The notes: generated by a model from the letters alone, not told the origin. A stretch of DNA of 64,000 nt from JABMOV01 sp964654545 (GCA_964654545.1 CAZZIU010000012.1:20645-84644); one strand, 5' to 3'. Positions 52,721 through 61,778 are shown, counted from the first letter of the stretch. Translations and numbers: made by a program.

Positions 52721-53192
52721 GTAATCCCCCATTAATTGGTAGTGTAGTCTCTTCTTTTAAAGTAGAAAGGACAACCAGTGTTTTTAAATGCTGAACGTCA
52801 GGTAATCCGGTTAATTTGTGAATAATAAAATCCTCGTAGGAGGGAATATCACCGGTTGCAATTTTCAGGAGAAAATCCGCCTCACCTGTTATATGATGAC
52901 ATTCCAATACTTCTGACATTTCAGTGATGGATTTAGTAAACCGCTGCAACGCATCATTACCGTGACGAACAAGTGTTACCTCAACATAGGAAAAGAAATG
53001 GGTACCAACTTTGGTTGGCTCAACCAGGGCGACATATTTTTTAATCACACCATTGCGTTCAAGTTTTTTTACGCGCTCAAGCGTGGGTGATGCTGACATA
53101 TTTATGAGCTTTGCCAACTCGGAATTGGTTATTCGGCCATTGTGCTGTAGTATTTCAAGAATACGTTTGTCTGTTTCATCGAAATGCGGCAT
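52701..53192 (-). CDS. Lrp/AsnC family transcriptional regulator
   Basis: The 163-residue protein has an N-terminal HTH (DETDKRILEILQHNGRITNS, ELAKLINMSASPTLERVKKL) and a C-terminal RAM/AsnC ligand domain (VKKYVALVEPTKVGTHFFSY, TGEADFLLKIATGDIPSYED). Lrp/AsnC proteins sense amino acids and regulate nearby amino-acid genes. It heads the operon that holds two Cys/Met PLP enzymes, homoserine dehydrogenase and probably the aldehyde dehydrogenase, so an amino-acid such as methionine or homoserine may be its effector (inference). Confidence 0.92.
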   Translation of the reverse strand: MPHFDETDKRILEILQHNGRITNSELAKLINMSASPTLERVKKLERNGVIKKYVALVEPTKVGTHFFSYVEVTLVRHGNDALQRFTKSITEMSEVLECHHITGEADFLLKIATGDIPSYEDFIIHKLTGLPDVQHLKTLVVLSTLKEETTLPINGGLHERQSS

Positions 53193-53267
53193 AAAATCCT
53201 GTGGATATTGAAATATACAGAAGAAAATACTAAAATATATTTATTGATCAAAATAATATGCGATATA

Positions 53268-53291
53268 CTAATACAAATCTCTAATACAAAT
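53268..53291. repeat. Direct repeat of CTAATACAAAT in the lrp upstream region
   Basis: Two exact copies of an 11-mer (53268-53278 and 53281-53291) are separated by 2 bases, a 13-base period, within an AT-rich divergent gap between the lrp-like gene and the TPR gene. This could be regulator binding sites; not proven. Confidence 0.4.
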
Positions 53292-53377
53292 TGATATAGT
53301 TAATCGCTAGCACTCAAATCCAAACCAGTAAAAAAGAATGGCAGTTTTAATAATTAGGATTTAATCTTAAGTGATAC

Positions 53378-54373
53378 ATGGCAAATACTTTATTTCAAAA
53401 GGAGAAGCATAATCTTATACGATTCTTCACGGTCACGATTTTTGTGTTGACGGTTGGATTACATGCTTTTGCAAACCAGGTTGATGAAAATATGACGGAA
53501 GTAATTTATCCCAATTTCCGCGAACTATGGGATTTTAACAATCCTGCAAAAAGCAGAGAAATTTTCCAGCAATTGCTCGACAAGTTTACTAAACCGGGTG
53601 ATCGAGCCTTTCGATTGGAAGTGGAAACTCAAATTGCCCGATCCTATGGTCTGGAGCAAGATTTTACATCAGCGCATCGGCTTCTGGATGACATACAATC
53701 ACGAATGACCGACCATGATACCGTAGTGAATATCCGCTATCAACTGGAACGGGGACGTACGTTTAATTCCGATGGCAAGCAAGAGCATGCACGTGTACAA
53801 TTTTTATCCGCATATCAATCTGCTGTAGAGGGTAAAAATGATTTTTTGGCAGTGGATGCTGCCCACATGATGGGTATCGTGGAAGAAGGAAAGGCATCAT
53901 TGGAGTGGAATGAAAAAGCAATCAAGCTGGCTGAAAAATCCAACGACAAGCATGCCAGAAATTGGTTAGGATCGTTGTACAACAATACGGGTTGGACCTA
54001 CCACGATATGGCCGAATATGGCAAAGCACTAAATGTATTCGAACGAGCACTGGAATATCGGAAGCAGCAGGAAAATCCGGAAGAAATCCGCATTGCAAAA
54101 TGGTGTGTGGCCAGGACGGAACGCTCCCTTGGCCAAATCGAAAAGGCATTGAACCACCAAATTGATCTGAAAACGGAATTTGAACAAATTGGACAGACAG
54201 ACGGATATGTTTTTGAGGAAATTGCTGAATGCTATTTTGCGCTTAATCAGAGGAAGAAAGCAAAACCGTATTTTAAATTGGCGTATGATGAATTATCCAA
54301 GGACATTTGGTTACAGAAGAATGAAAAGGACCGACTGGATCGACTGAAGCAACTGGGATACGGAACACCTTGA
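53378..54373 (+). CDS. Secreted TPR-repeat protein
   Basis: The 331-residue protein has an N-terminal signal or anchor segment (IRFFTVTIFVLTVGLHAFA) and then helical repeats of TPR type: NPAKSREIFQQLLDKFTKP, SLYNNTGWTYHDMAEYGKAL then NVFERALEYR, IAKWCVARTERSLGQIEKAL and FEEIAECYFALNQRKKAKPY. It is likely periplasmic and protein-binding. The stop overlaps the TTG start of the hydrolase gene (TTGA), so the two are translationally coupled. I do not recognize a specific role. Confidence 0.75.
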   Translation: MANTLFQKEKHNLIRFFTVTIFVLTVGLHAFANQVDENMTEVIYPNFRELWDFNNPAKSREIFQQLLDKFTKPGDRAFRLEVETQIARSYGLEQDFTSAHRLLDDIQSRMTDHDTVVNIRYQLERGRTFNSDGKQEHARVQFLSAYQSAVEGKNDFLAVDAAHMMGIVEEGKASLEWNEKAIKLAEKSNDKHARNWLGSLYNNTGWTYHDMAEYGKALNVFERALEYRKQQENPEEIRIAKWCVARTERSLGQIEKALNHQIDLKTEFEQIGQTDGYVFEEIAECYFALNQRKKAKPYFKLAYDELSKDIWLQKNEKDRLDRLKQLGYGTP

Positions 54374-55329
54374 CTTTTGTACCCTATCGACCAAATATAA
54401 TCTTCAAAAGCTCCCATTTTAACACGATCTACCCCACGGTTTTTCGAAAATCTCCGAGCATTGTTTGGGATCGAAAGCGCTTTGAAACACCAGACGGAGA
54501 TTTTTTTGATGTAGATTTTTCAGCGGGGATTTCAGATAATCTGGTGTTGCTCCTTCATGGTTTAGAGGGCAATTCAAACTCAAATTATATCCGCGGTATG
54601 GGAGCTGTTTTTGCGGAAAAGGGCTGGGGTGTTGGTGCTGTCAATTTCAGAGGATGCAGTGGGGAAATGAATCGAACTGCGATTGCCTATCACAGTGGTT
54701 TTACAAATGACCTGGCGCAGCTTGTCCTTTGGGCAGAGATGCGGTTCCGTTCAATCGTCATCATTGGATTTAGTCTGGGCGGGAACGTTACGCTGAAATA
54801 TTTGGGTGAAAGCGGATCGCAAATTTCCTCAAAGGTTGTTGGGGCAGTGGCGATCTCTGTTCCCATGGATTTGCATTCCAGTGCCCGCAGTTTGGAGAAA
54901 CCGGGAACCTTTATTTATCGAAAACGATTTTTAAGCACGCTCAAAAGGAAAGCGATTGCGCGTATGAAAATGGTTGAATTGAAATTAAATCAGACACGAG
55001 TTCGCAAAGCAAAAACGATCAAAGAATTTGATGATGCATATACTGCCCCGGTCTATGGCTTCCACGATGTCCATGACTATTATACCAAATGCAGCTCAAA
55101 GCAGTTTATACCTGGAATTGAAGTCCCCACTATGATAATGAATGCCAGGGATGATACGTTTCTTGGCAAAGGGTGTTATCCCAAAAAGGAGTGTTCCCAA
55201 AATCCATTTTGTACCTTATTAACGCCCCATTACGGTGGACATGTTGGTTTCGCACAATTTCAGAAGGGACACTACTGGTCAGAAAAAACCGCATTCCAAT
55301 TTATTACTTCCGTTACGCGTGAAATTTAA
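54370..55329 (+). CDS. Alpha/beta hydrolase, YheT-like
   Basis: The 319-residue protein has the COG0429/YheT layout: DNLVLLLHGLEGNSNSNYIR, GWGVGAVNFRGCSGEMNRT, the nucleophile elbow IIGFSLGGNVTLKYLGE, the acid region PTMIMNARDDTFLG and the His in PHYGGHVGF. It is a serine hydrolase, probably an esterase; natural substrates are unknown. The start is a TTG overlapping the TPR gene stop. Its 3' end overlaps sfsA by 11 bases. Confidence 0.88.
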   Translation: MTFVPYRPNIIFKSSHFNTIYPTVFRKSPSIVWDRKRFETPDGDFFDVDFSAGISDNLVLLLHGLEGNSNSNYIRGMGAVFAEKGWGVGAVNFRGCSGEMNRTAIAYHSGFTNDLAQLVLWAEMRFRSIVIIGFSLGGNVTLKYLGESGSQISSKVVGAVAISVPMDLHSSARSLEKPGTFIYRKRFLSTLKRKAIARMKMVELKLNQTRVRKAKTIKEFDDAYTAPVYGFHDVHDYYTKCSSKQFIPGIEVPTMIMNARDDTFLGKGCYPKKECSQNPFCTLLTPHYGGHVGFAQFQKGHYWSEKTAFQFITSVTREI

Positions 55330-56047
55330 ATCACCATTAATCCCGGCCCGATTCGTCAACCGACCAAATCGGTTTTTAACCCGTGTGAATATAGATGGCC
55401 AAATTGTAGATAGTCATCTACCAGATCCGGGACGGTTACAGGAACTGTTGCTTCCCAATGCTGAGCTCCGTGTCCAGCCTGTTCCAAGGGAATCAAAAAG
55501 AAAAACCCGGTATACCACAACCATGGTCAAATCCGGCGATATCTGGGTTTCTCTTATTTCTTCTACGGCCAACAGATTAGCCCAGGAGTGGCTGAGATCA
55601 AAAACAATCCCATTTTTTAAAAACGCTCACATTCTTCGCGCAGAAATACCGTACCAACATCACCGTTTTGATTTTCTATTGCAGAAAAATGATAAACCTT
55701 ATTACCTGGAAGTGAAATCAGTTACTTTTGTAGACAGGGGAGTGGCAAAATTCCCGGATGCGGTCACCGCACGGGGAGCAAGGCACGCAACCATGTTGGC
55801 AACCATGAAGCGTCAGGGAATAGATACAGGAATTTTGTTTGTTTGCCAAAGGTCTGACGTTGCTTCATTCACACCAATGTGGAACAGGGATGCCACATTT
55901 GCAAAGGCGTTATTTGATGCCTGGAAAACAGGGGTGGAAGTCTGTTGTGTAAGCGCTGAAGTAAGCGAGAAAGGCATCAGGTATTGTAAAGAAATACCAG
56001 TATATTTATCCCCGCCTGATCAGCCGGATACTCTTATTACAGTATGA
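55319..56047 (+). CDS. sfsA: SfsA family protein (sugar fermentation stimulation)
   Basis: SfsA proteins have an OB-like N-terminal part and a nuclease-like C-terminal domain; their function is unclear despite a name from E. coli sugar-fermentation effects. Motifs: PLIPARFVNRPNRFLTRVNI, SHLPDPGRLQELLLPNAELR, RFDFLLQKNDKPYYLEVKSV, and FPDAVTARGARHATMLATMK. The GTG at 55319 gives 242 residues, near the family's usual size of about 234; an upstream ATG at 55235 lies inside the hydrolase gene and would add residues foreign to the family. It is coupled to the Ig-like lipoprotein by ATGA. Confidence 0.9.
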   Translation: MKFKSPLIPARFVNRPNRFLTRVNIDGQIVDSHLPDPGRLQELLLPNAELRVQPVPRESKRKTRYTTTMVKSGDIWVSLISSTANRLAQEWLRSKTIPFFKNAHILRAEIPYQHHRFDFLLQKNDKPYYLEVKSVTFVDRGVAKFPDAVTARGARHATMLATMKRQGIDTGILFVCQRSDVASFTPMWNRDATFAKALFDAWKTGVEVCCVSAEVSEKGIRYCKEIPVYLSPPDQPDTLITV

Positions 56048-57738
56048 GTCGTACCTCTTCTATAAAATACTCAAAATTGTTGATTACGATTGGTGTTATC
56101 AGTGCCATGGTTTTCCAATGGCGTTGTGCTGCTATCGGTCCGCCATCTGGAGGACCAAAAGATGAAACACCTCCGGTCCTGCTTTCCGCATTGCCTGAAA
56201 CGGGAGCCGTTAATTATGCCGGTGATCCGATCATTTTGCACTTCTCAGAATATCTGGCAGAAGAATCAGTGGAAAAAGCGGTACACGTATACCCAAGATT
56301 ACCTGATCCGGTGGTTGTACAATTCAAAGGAACAGATTTAATTATTCACTGGCCGGATAGCTTAAGCGAAGATCAAACATATATTTTAACCATCAGTCGA
56401 TCCTTGACCGATGAACATAAAGTGAAATTGGCAGAAACTATTCAACTGGCCTACAGCACAGGAGACTATGTAGATGATGGTACTATTAGCGGACGGGTAT
56501 ATGGGTCGCCGGAATGTGTAGTTCACCTGTGGAAAATCGCTAAGGGAGAAACCTTTGATTCGGTGTTATTCAGGTTGCCGGACTATGTAACGGAGATAAA
56601 CGAAGACGGGTATTACTCTTTTCAGTATTTATCACCAGGGCGATACCAGGCCTGTGCCCTCGGTAGTGAAAATTCTGGTAGAGAACTGGTACCGGATAAA
56701 ATGCTTTATGGTTTATTGTGGAAAGAGGAAATTCAGCTGGATACAGGCGATGCAATAACCGGTATGAACATCATTCCTGCCTTTGAACCGCAACCGTTAC
56801 GAGTAACGAAAGGCGAGTGGGTGAGCCCAACGTGGGGTAGAATTTCCTTTTCGGCCCCGTACTCTGTCCGTAATACCCAGCCATATGTATCCTTTTATAT
56901 CGGGGATTCCTTGTTGGATTTAAATGTGCTTCTGTATGATGATCCCAACTCTGCAGAGACCATCATCGTTCAAACCGATTCCTTACCTACCGATGAGGAA
57001 TGTAACGTACTGGTTGTCAGGCCGGATGCATCGGAACAATTCAACAGCGATTCTACCTGGCTTACACTACAGATTCCCGAAGATCGGGATACTACTGACT
57101 TGTTGTTGTTAACACCTGCAGCCAATACATCGCTCAAGCCTCAGTTGGAAAATCAGCCATCCCTCACACTGGAATTTTCCCAACCCGTTATTCTCGGTTC
57201 ACAGCCGGATAGTTCAATTTCACTGTTACTGGAGGATAGTATTCAGGTGCAATACCGGGTTTTGCCCATAAGCCCAATGGTATACAACCTTGAAATGAGC
57301 CAACCGTGGGTAGAAAACAAAAAGTACACACTATCTTTAGATTCGTCAGTTGTTGGAATAAACGGGAAGGGATTTTCAAGGAAGCGGGAAGTCAGAAAAA
57401 TAGCCACTACACACAGACAAGGTTACGGTGGCTTACTTGGATCGGTGACATCCTCTTCCCGATACAACCTTATCACGAGACTGGAAGGGGTGGAAAAATC
57501 AAAAAAAGTCTATTATTCATCTGTAAATTCAACGTCTGAATATCAGTTTGAATTGATACCTGACGGTCAATATATATTAATGATATTTGACGATATAGAT
57601 AGCAATCTTGTTTACACAACCGGTAAAGCACGTCCTTATCGTGCCGCCGAGTGGTTTAGCATATTAGCCGACACGATCGAGATTCGTGCCAATTGGGAGT
57701 TTGAGTTGGACTCAATCGACGTAGAGGAGATAAAATGA
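56044..57738 (+). CDS. Ig-like domain lipoprotein
   Basis: The 564-residue protein has an N-terminal hydrophobic segment ending in FQWRCAAIGPPSGGPKDETP, the form of Bacteroidota-style lipoproteins with an N-terminal Ig-like (Big_5) domain: VLLSALPETGAVNYAGDPII then LHFSEYLAEESVEKAVHVYP. A second Ig-like strand set appears at about residue 360-450 (SLKPQLENQPSLTLEFSQPV). A carboxypeptidase-regulatory-like segment (DDGTISGRVYGSPE and INEDGYYSFQYLSPGRYQAC) sits between. The lipobox is not ideal. It is likely surface-exposed; role unknown. It is translationally coupled to sfsA and manC. Confidence 0.78.
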   Translation: MSRTSSIKYSKLLITIGVISAMVFQWRCAAIGPPSGGPKDETPPVLLSALPETGAVNYAGDPIILHFSEYLAEESVEKAVHVYPRLPDPVVVQFKGTDLIIHWPDSLSEDQTYILTISRSLTDEHKVKLAETIQLAYSTGDYVDDGTISGRVYGSPECVVHLWKIAKGETFDSVLFRLPDYVTEINEDGYYSFQYLSPGRYQACALGSENSGRELVPDKMLYGLLWKEEIQLDTGDAITGMNIIPAFEPQPLRVTKGEWVSPTWGRISFSAPYSVRNTQPYVSFYIGDSLLDLNVLLYDDPNSAETIIVQTDSLPTDEECNVLVVRPDASEQFNSDSTWLTLQIPEDRDTTDLLLLTPAANTSLKPQLENQPSLTLEFSQPVILGSQPDSSISLLLEDSIQVQYRVLPISPMVYNLEMSQPWVENKKYTLSLDSSVVGINGKGFSRKREVRKIATTHRQGYGGLLGSVTSSSRYNLITRLEGVEKSKKVYYSSVNSTSEYQFELIPDGQYILMIFDDIDSNLVYTTGKARPYRAAEWFSILADTIEIRANWEFELDSIDVEEIK

Positions 57739-58796
57739 TGTATTGTGTTATAATGGCTGGTGGCAGTGGTACTCGCTTTTGGCCCTACAGTAGAAAAAAC
57801 AAACCCAAGCAATTATTGAATATAATAGGCGAAAAATCCATGCTTCAAATGACCGTGGATCGCTTGCTGAAAATGAAATTTGTAGAAGAAGTATTTATTG
57901 TTACCAGGGCAGATTTAGCAGAAAAAATACAGGAGCAGGTAGAGGGTGTTCCGCCAGAGAATATTCTGGTTGAGCCAGAAGGGAAAAATACCGCTCCCTG
58001 CATCGGATTGTCTGCACTCTATATAAAAGCGAAGAAGAATAACGCTGTCATGGGCGTATTCCCAGCTGACCACCTCATCATTGGCCACCGGAATTTTGAA
58101 AGTGCACTACGAACAGCCAACCACCTGGCAAAGAAAAACAAAACATTGGTTACCATCGGCATTACACCTACCTATCCGTCAACCGGATATGGGTATATTC
58201 AATATCACCATGAAAGCGATGAGGATCATCTGGATGCTTATCGAGTAAAGACGTTTGCTGAAAAGCCCCATTTGCCACTAGCCAAACGGTTTATTGAGAG
58301 CGGTGATTTTTTGTGGAATGGGGGAATGTTTATATGGCGCGTGTCCACACTGCTGGAAGCACTTGAATCACACATGCCTGAGCTCTACCAACAATTGCGA
58401 AAAATTGAAAAAAGAATTGCCAGCAATAAGGGTTACGGAGACCTGTGGGCTGAAGTTGAGCCTGAATCAATCGATTACGGCCTTATGGAAAAAGTCAAAT
58501 CGGATTTGTATGTGGTAAAAGCACAATTCGATTGGAGTGATTTAGGCTCGTGGAATTCAGTATACAATACATTACATAACAGCGGCGCGGAAAATGTTTT
58601 GCGAGGGCAGGGGCTGGTTATTGACGGGAAAAACAACCTGATTCAATCCGAAGGACATTTTACGGGGATCATTGGTCTGGATAATATTGTAGTGGTTCAT
58701 ACCGATGATGCCACGTTGGTTGTACCTCGTGACCATGTGGAAGAGGTAAAAAAAATTGTGGATTGGCTAAAATCGAATAACAAGGATTTGTTATAG
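57735..58796 (+). CDS. manC: Mannose-1-phosphate guanylyltransferase
   Basis: Makes GDP-mannose from mannose-1-phosphate and GTP for glycans or exopolysaccharide. The 353-residue protein has the nucleotidyltransferase signature MAGGSGTRFWPYSRKNKPKQ, EEVFIVTRAD, ILVEPEGKNTAPCIGLSALY, MGVFPADHLIIGH, TFAEKPHLPLAKRFIESGDF then LWNGGMFIWRV, and FDWSDLGSWNSVY. It is a single-domain form without the phosphomannose isomerase fusion. It overlaps the lipoprotein gene by ATGA. Confidence 0.93.
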   Translation: MMYCVIMAGGSGTRFWPYSRKNKPKQLLNIIGEKSMLQMTVDRLLKMKFVEEVFIVTRADLAEKIQEQVEGVPPENILVEPEGKNTAPCIGLSALYIKAKKNNAVMGVFPADHLIIGHRNFESALRTANHLAKKNKTLVTIGITPTYPSTGYGYIQYHHESDEDHLDAYRVKTFAEKPHLPLAKRFIESGDFLWNGGMFIWRVSTLLEALESHMPELYQQLRKIEKRIASNKGYGDLWAEVEPESIDYGLMEKVKSDLYVVKAQFDWSDLGSWNSVYNTLHNSGAENVLRGQGLVIDGKNNLIQSEGHFTGIIGLDNIVVVHTDDATLVVPRDHVEEVKKIVDWLKSNNKDLL

Positions 58797-58803
58797 AAAC
58801 GCT

Positions 58804-59076
58804 ATGAAGCCACAAGCACTATTGGACATGTTTGAGGAGCTTGCTGAAAGACTGGACATTCGTATCGTACACGGAAAAGGAGATTTTCAGGGAGGGCCCT
58901 GTTTGGTAAAAGGTGAAAATGTAATCGTCATTAACAAGCAGAAACCAATCGAGCAACGGCTTAGAATACTTGCCGAAAGTTTTGGCAAGATGGATATATC
59001 GGATGTGTATCTCAAACCAGCACTGCGATCGTATATTGATGAAATACTATTCACTGTTTTCGCTGAAAAGGCTTGA
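58804..59076 (+). CDS. Small conserved protein of unknown function
   Basis: This 90-residue protein begins MKPQALLDMFEELAERLDIR and continues IVHGKGDFQGGPCLVKGENV, then VINKQKPIEQRLRILAESFG. Similar small proteins of this length are seen from memory in related genomes near GDP-mannose or transport genes, but I cannot assign a function. It starts 8 bases after manC and is probably cotranscribed. No signal peptide, membrane helix or metal motif is apparent. Confidence 0.65.
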   Translation: MKPQALLDMFEELAERLDIRIVHGKGDFQGGPCLVKGENVIVINKQKPIEQRLRILAESFGKMDISDVYLKPALRSYIDEILFTVFAEKA

Positions 59077-59141
59077 TTTACGTGAGATGAGAACAGTACA
59101 ATTCGGACTGCATTTACCAAAATGAAATTGATTTAATCAAA

Positions 59142-59157
59142 ACCGAAAAGATTCGGT
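59142..59157 (+). other. Small hairpin in the leader of the EF-G-like gene
   Basis: ACCGAA (59142-59147) pairs with TTCGGT (59152-59157) over a 4-base loop, 22 bases before the ATG. It ends before the Shine-Dalgarno AAGGGG. It may be a leader structure or chance. Confidence 0.2.
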
Positions 59158-59179
59158 ATCAACTTTTAAGGGGAATCTG

Positions 59180-61258
59180 ATGAAAGAATATCAATCCGGA
59201 GATATAAGAAGTTTTGCCATTGTCGGCCACGGTTCCAGTGGCAAGACAGTACTGGCAGAAGCCATGCTTGCCACTGGTGGAGTAATAAACAGGATGGGAA
59301 CAATCGAACAGGGTAATACTGTTTCAGATTATCATCCCGATGAACATGAAAGACAAATTTCCATTCACGCAACACCGTTGAGTATGGAATGGATGGACAA
59401 AAAATTTAATTTTATTGATGCCCCCGGTTATTCCGATTTTATTGGTGCAGCACTTAGTTCATTGGCGGTCGTGGATATGGCCATGATCGTGATTCATGCA
59501 GCCCAGGGGATAGAAGTGGGAACGGAACAAATGTGGGAACAGGCCAACAATAACGGTATTCCCAAAATGATTGTTATTAATGGCATGGATCGCGAGCACG
59601 CACGGTTCGATGAAATCATGGAATCAGCAAAGGAACGTTTTGGTCGCAATGTTTTTCCAATGCAAATACCGGTTAATGCCGGTCCCGGTTTCGATAAAGT
59701 TATTGATGTATTGCGGAACGAAGTCATTACCTATAAAACGGATGGGACAGGCGAGTACACGGAAACGAAAGCGGATGGAGATTGGAAGAACAAAGTTGAG
59801 CAATTGCATGAAGAACTGATTGAATATATCGCAGAGAGCGATGACACATTGCTTGAAAAATTCTTTGAAGAGGGTGGATTGTCCGAAGAAGAAATGCGCA
59901 GTGGAATTCACAGTGCCGTTCAAAATCAAAGTCTTATACCACTTTTTGTCACATCAGCAGCTACCAATGTAGGCGTTGCACGTCTTCTTGAGTTTATTGC
60001 GAAATACGGATCATCTCCGGTTGATCGTGCCAAAGTGTCCGTACAGGATGAAAAAGGCAACACCGTTGAAGTAGAGTTAACCAATCCATCTCCCGTGGCA
60101 CAGGTATTCAAAACAGTGAGTGAAGCCCATGTGGGTGAATTGTCATACTTCCGGATTTATAGCGGACAGATAGCGTCTGGTGCCGACTTGGTTAACACCA
60201 AGCGCGGTGGATCAGAACGCTTTGGACAAATGTTTGTAATGAATGGCAAAAACAGAACCAATATTAATGTGTTACATGCTGGCGACATTGGCGCTGTAGT
60301 TAAACTAAAAGATACCCATACGGGGGATACGCTTTGCGGTTCGAAACTAAAGGTTCAGATGCCGGAAACAAAATTTCCCAATTCGAATATTCATGCTGCA
60401 TTAATTTCAAATTCCAAGGGCGATGAAGAAAAAATTGCTGTCGGATTGGCTACGATGCACGAAGAAGACCCGACGTTTGTTTACCGCGTTGATAGCGAGG
60501 TGAAGCAAACCATAATCTCCGGCCAGGGAGAATTACATTTGCGCGTAAACCTGGAGCGACTGAAATCCGAATACAACGTGGATGTCCATTTGATTGAGCC
60601 AAAAGTTCCCTACCGGGAGACAATCCGAGGTAAGGGGGAATCAAAATACCGTCACAAAAAGCAATCAGGAGGTGCAGGGCAATTTGCTGAAGTGTGGATG
60701 CGGATTGAGCCTAAAGAACGTGGGACTGGCATTGAATTTGTTGATTCACTGGTCGGTCAAAACGTGGATCGCGTATTTGTACCTTCCGTTGAAAAGGGCG
60801 TTACGGCTGCAACCGCGGAAGGACCGATTGCCGGATACCATGTTGTGGACGTAAAGGTAGATTTTTACGATGGGAAACAGCATCCGGTAGATTCCAAGGA
60901 TATCGCATTTCAAATTGCTGGGAAACATGCCTTTAATGAGTCGTTTCTCTCTGCCCAACCACATCTGCTTGAACCAATCCGGATTGTTGAGGTGAAGGTT
61001 CCGGAAGAATATATGGGTGATGTAATGGGTGATATTTCCAGCCGTCGAGGCAGGATCATGGGTATGGATTCTGATGGTAAATTCCAGATTATTAAAGCAC
61101 AGGTTCCACAATCCGAGTTGTATAATTATGCAACCACTATTCGTTCCCTTACCGGCGGACGTGGTATCCACTCGGAAGAGTTTAGTCATTATGAAGATGT
61201 GCCGAAGGATCTGGAAAAGAAAATTGTAGCTGCCTCGAAAGAGGATAAAGAAGATTAG
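59180..61258 (+). CDS. fusA: EF-G-like translational GTPase (FusA2 type)
   Basis: The 692-residue protein has all five EF-G-like domains but belongs to a divergent paralogue group rather than canonical EF-G: P-loop GHGSSGKTVLAEAML (G16-T23), switch region GNTVSDYHPDEHERQISIHA instead of RGITI, G3 FIDAPGYSDFIG, and G4 INGMD (N134-D137) instead of NKMD. Domain IV block HKKQSGGAGQFAEVWMRIEP and domain V VKVPEEYMGDVMGDISSRRG with RIMGMDSDGKFQIIKAQVP are conserved. Such EF-G-like proteins are known in many bacteria but their ribosomal role is less clear. AAGGGG lies 7 bases before the ATG. Confidence 0.88.
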   Translation: MKEYQSGDIRSFAIVGHGSSGKTVLAEAMLATGGVINRMGTIEQGNTVSDYHPDEHERQISIHATPLSMEWMDKKFNFIDAPGYSDFIGAALSSLAVVDMAMIVIHAAQGIEVGTEQMWEQANNNGIPKMIVINGMDREHARFDEIMESAKERFGRNVFPMQIPVNAGPGFDKVIDVLRNEVITYKTDGTGEYTETKADGDWKNKVEQLHEELIEYIAESDDTLLEKFFEEGGLSEEEMRSGIHSAVQNQSLIPLFVTSAATNVGVARLLEFIAKYGSSPVDRAKVSVQDEKGNTVEVELTNPSPVAQVFKTVSEAHVGELSYFRIYSGQIASGADLVNTKRGGSERFGQMFVMNGKNRTNINVLHAGDIGAVVKLKDTHTGDTLCGSKLKVQMPETKFPNSNIHAALISNSKGDEEKIAVGLATMHEEDPTFVYRVDSEVKQTIISGQGELHLRVNLERLKSEYNVDVHLIEPKVPYRETIRGKGESKYRHKKQSGGAGQFAEVWMRIEPKERGTGIEFVDSLVGQNVDRVFVPSVEKGVTAATAEGPIAGYHVVDVKVDFYDGKQHPVDSKDIAFQIAGKHAFNESFLSAQPHLLEPIRIVEVKVPEEYMGDVMGDISSRRGRIMGMDSDGKFQIIKAQVPQSELYNYATTIRSLTGGRGIHSEEFSHYEDVPKDLEKKIVAASKEDKED

Positions 61259-61262
61259 GTGA

Positions 61263-61778
61263 TTGAAGGATTTGGACAAACTCTGGGCACCATGGCGAAT
61301 GGAATATATCCTTGCACCAAAGGATGCCGGGGATGGTTGCGTTTTTTGCTCCAACAGTCAAGCAGGAAAAGATCGTGAAAACCTGATCCTTTATCGGGGG
61401 AAAACCGTATTTGTCATCATGAATCTCTACCCGTATAACAATGCCCATCTAATGGTCGTTCCCTACCGGCATGTGGACAACACTCAAAAATTGACGCCGG
61501 ATGAATTGAGTGAAATGATGCAAGTCGCCGATGCCTCCATGGAAATACTGAAGAAGAAAATGAGCGCCCAGGGGTTTAATTTCGGTGCTAATATTGGTTC
61601 CGCCGCCGGAGCCGGTATCGAAGAGCACATTCATTTTCATATCGTCCCACGGTGGGTTGGAGATACGAATTTTATGCCGGTCCTGGGGCATACCAAAGTG
61701 CTGGTACAGGGATTGTTGGATTCCTATGATTCATTGAGACCCTATTTTGACGAGCTGGTTTTAACAAAGGAGGAGTAA
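61263..61778 (+). CDS. HIT family protein
   Basis: The 171-residue HIT (histidine triad) protein hydrolyses or transfers nucleotidyl groups, like AppppA hydrolase or adenylylsulfate enzymes. It has DKLWAPWRMEYILAPKDA, CVFCSNSQAGKD, KTVFVIMNLYPYNNAHLMVV then PYRHV, and the triad EEHIHFHIVPRWVGD. The start is TTG at 61263; another TTG at 61272 (DKLWAPWRMEYI) is nearer the usual N-terminus. Neither has a strong ribosome-binding site, but AGGTG precedes the first. It follows the EF-G-like gene closely. Confidence 0.9.
   Translation: MKDLDKLWAPWRMEYILAPKDAGDGCVFCSNSQAGKDRENLILYRGKTVFVIMNLYPYNNAHLMVVPYRHVDNTQKLTPDELSEMMQVADASMEILKKKMSAQGFNFGANIGSAAGAGIEEHIHFHIVPRWVGDTNFMPVLGHTKVLVQGLLDSYDSLRPYFDELVLTKEE

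Noticed and set aside
55235..55318. Upstream ATG for sfsA at 55235
   Set aside because: These codons lie within the hydrolase gene in another frame and encode residues unlike the family N-terminus; the GTG at 55319 matches.
60746..61354. Long minus-strand ORF (202 codons) opposite the EF-G-like gene
   Set aside because: It is a shadow of the conserved plus-strand gene, without recognizable motifs or ribosome-binding site.
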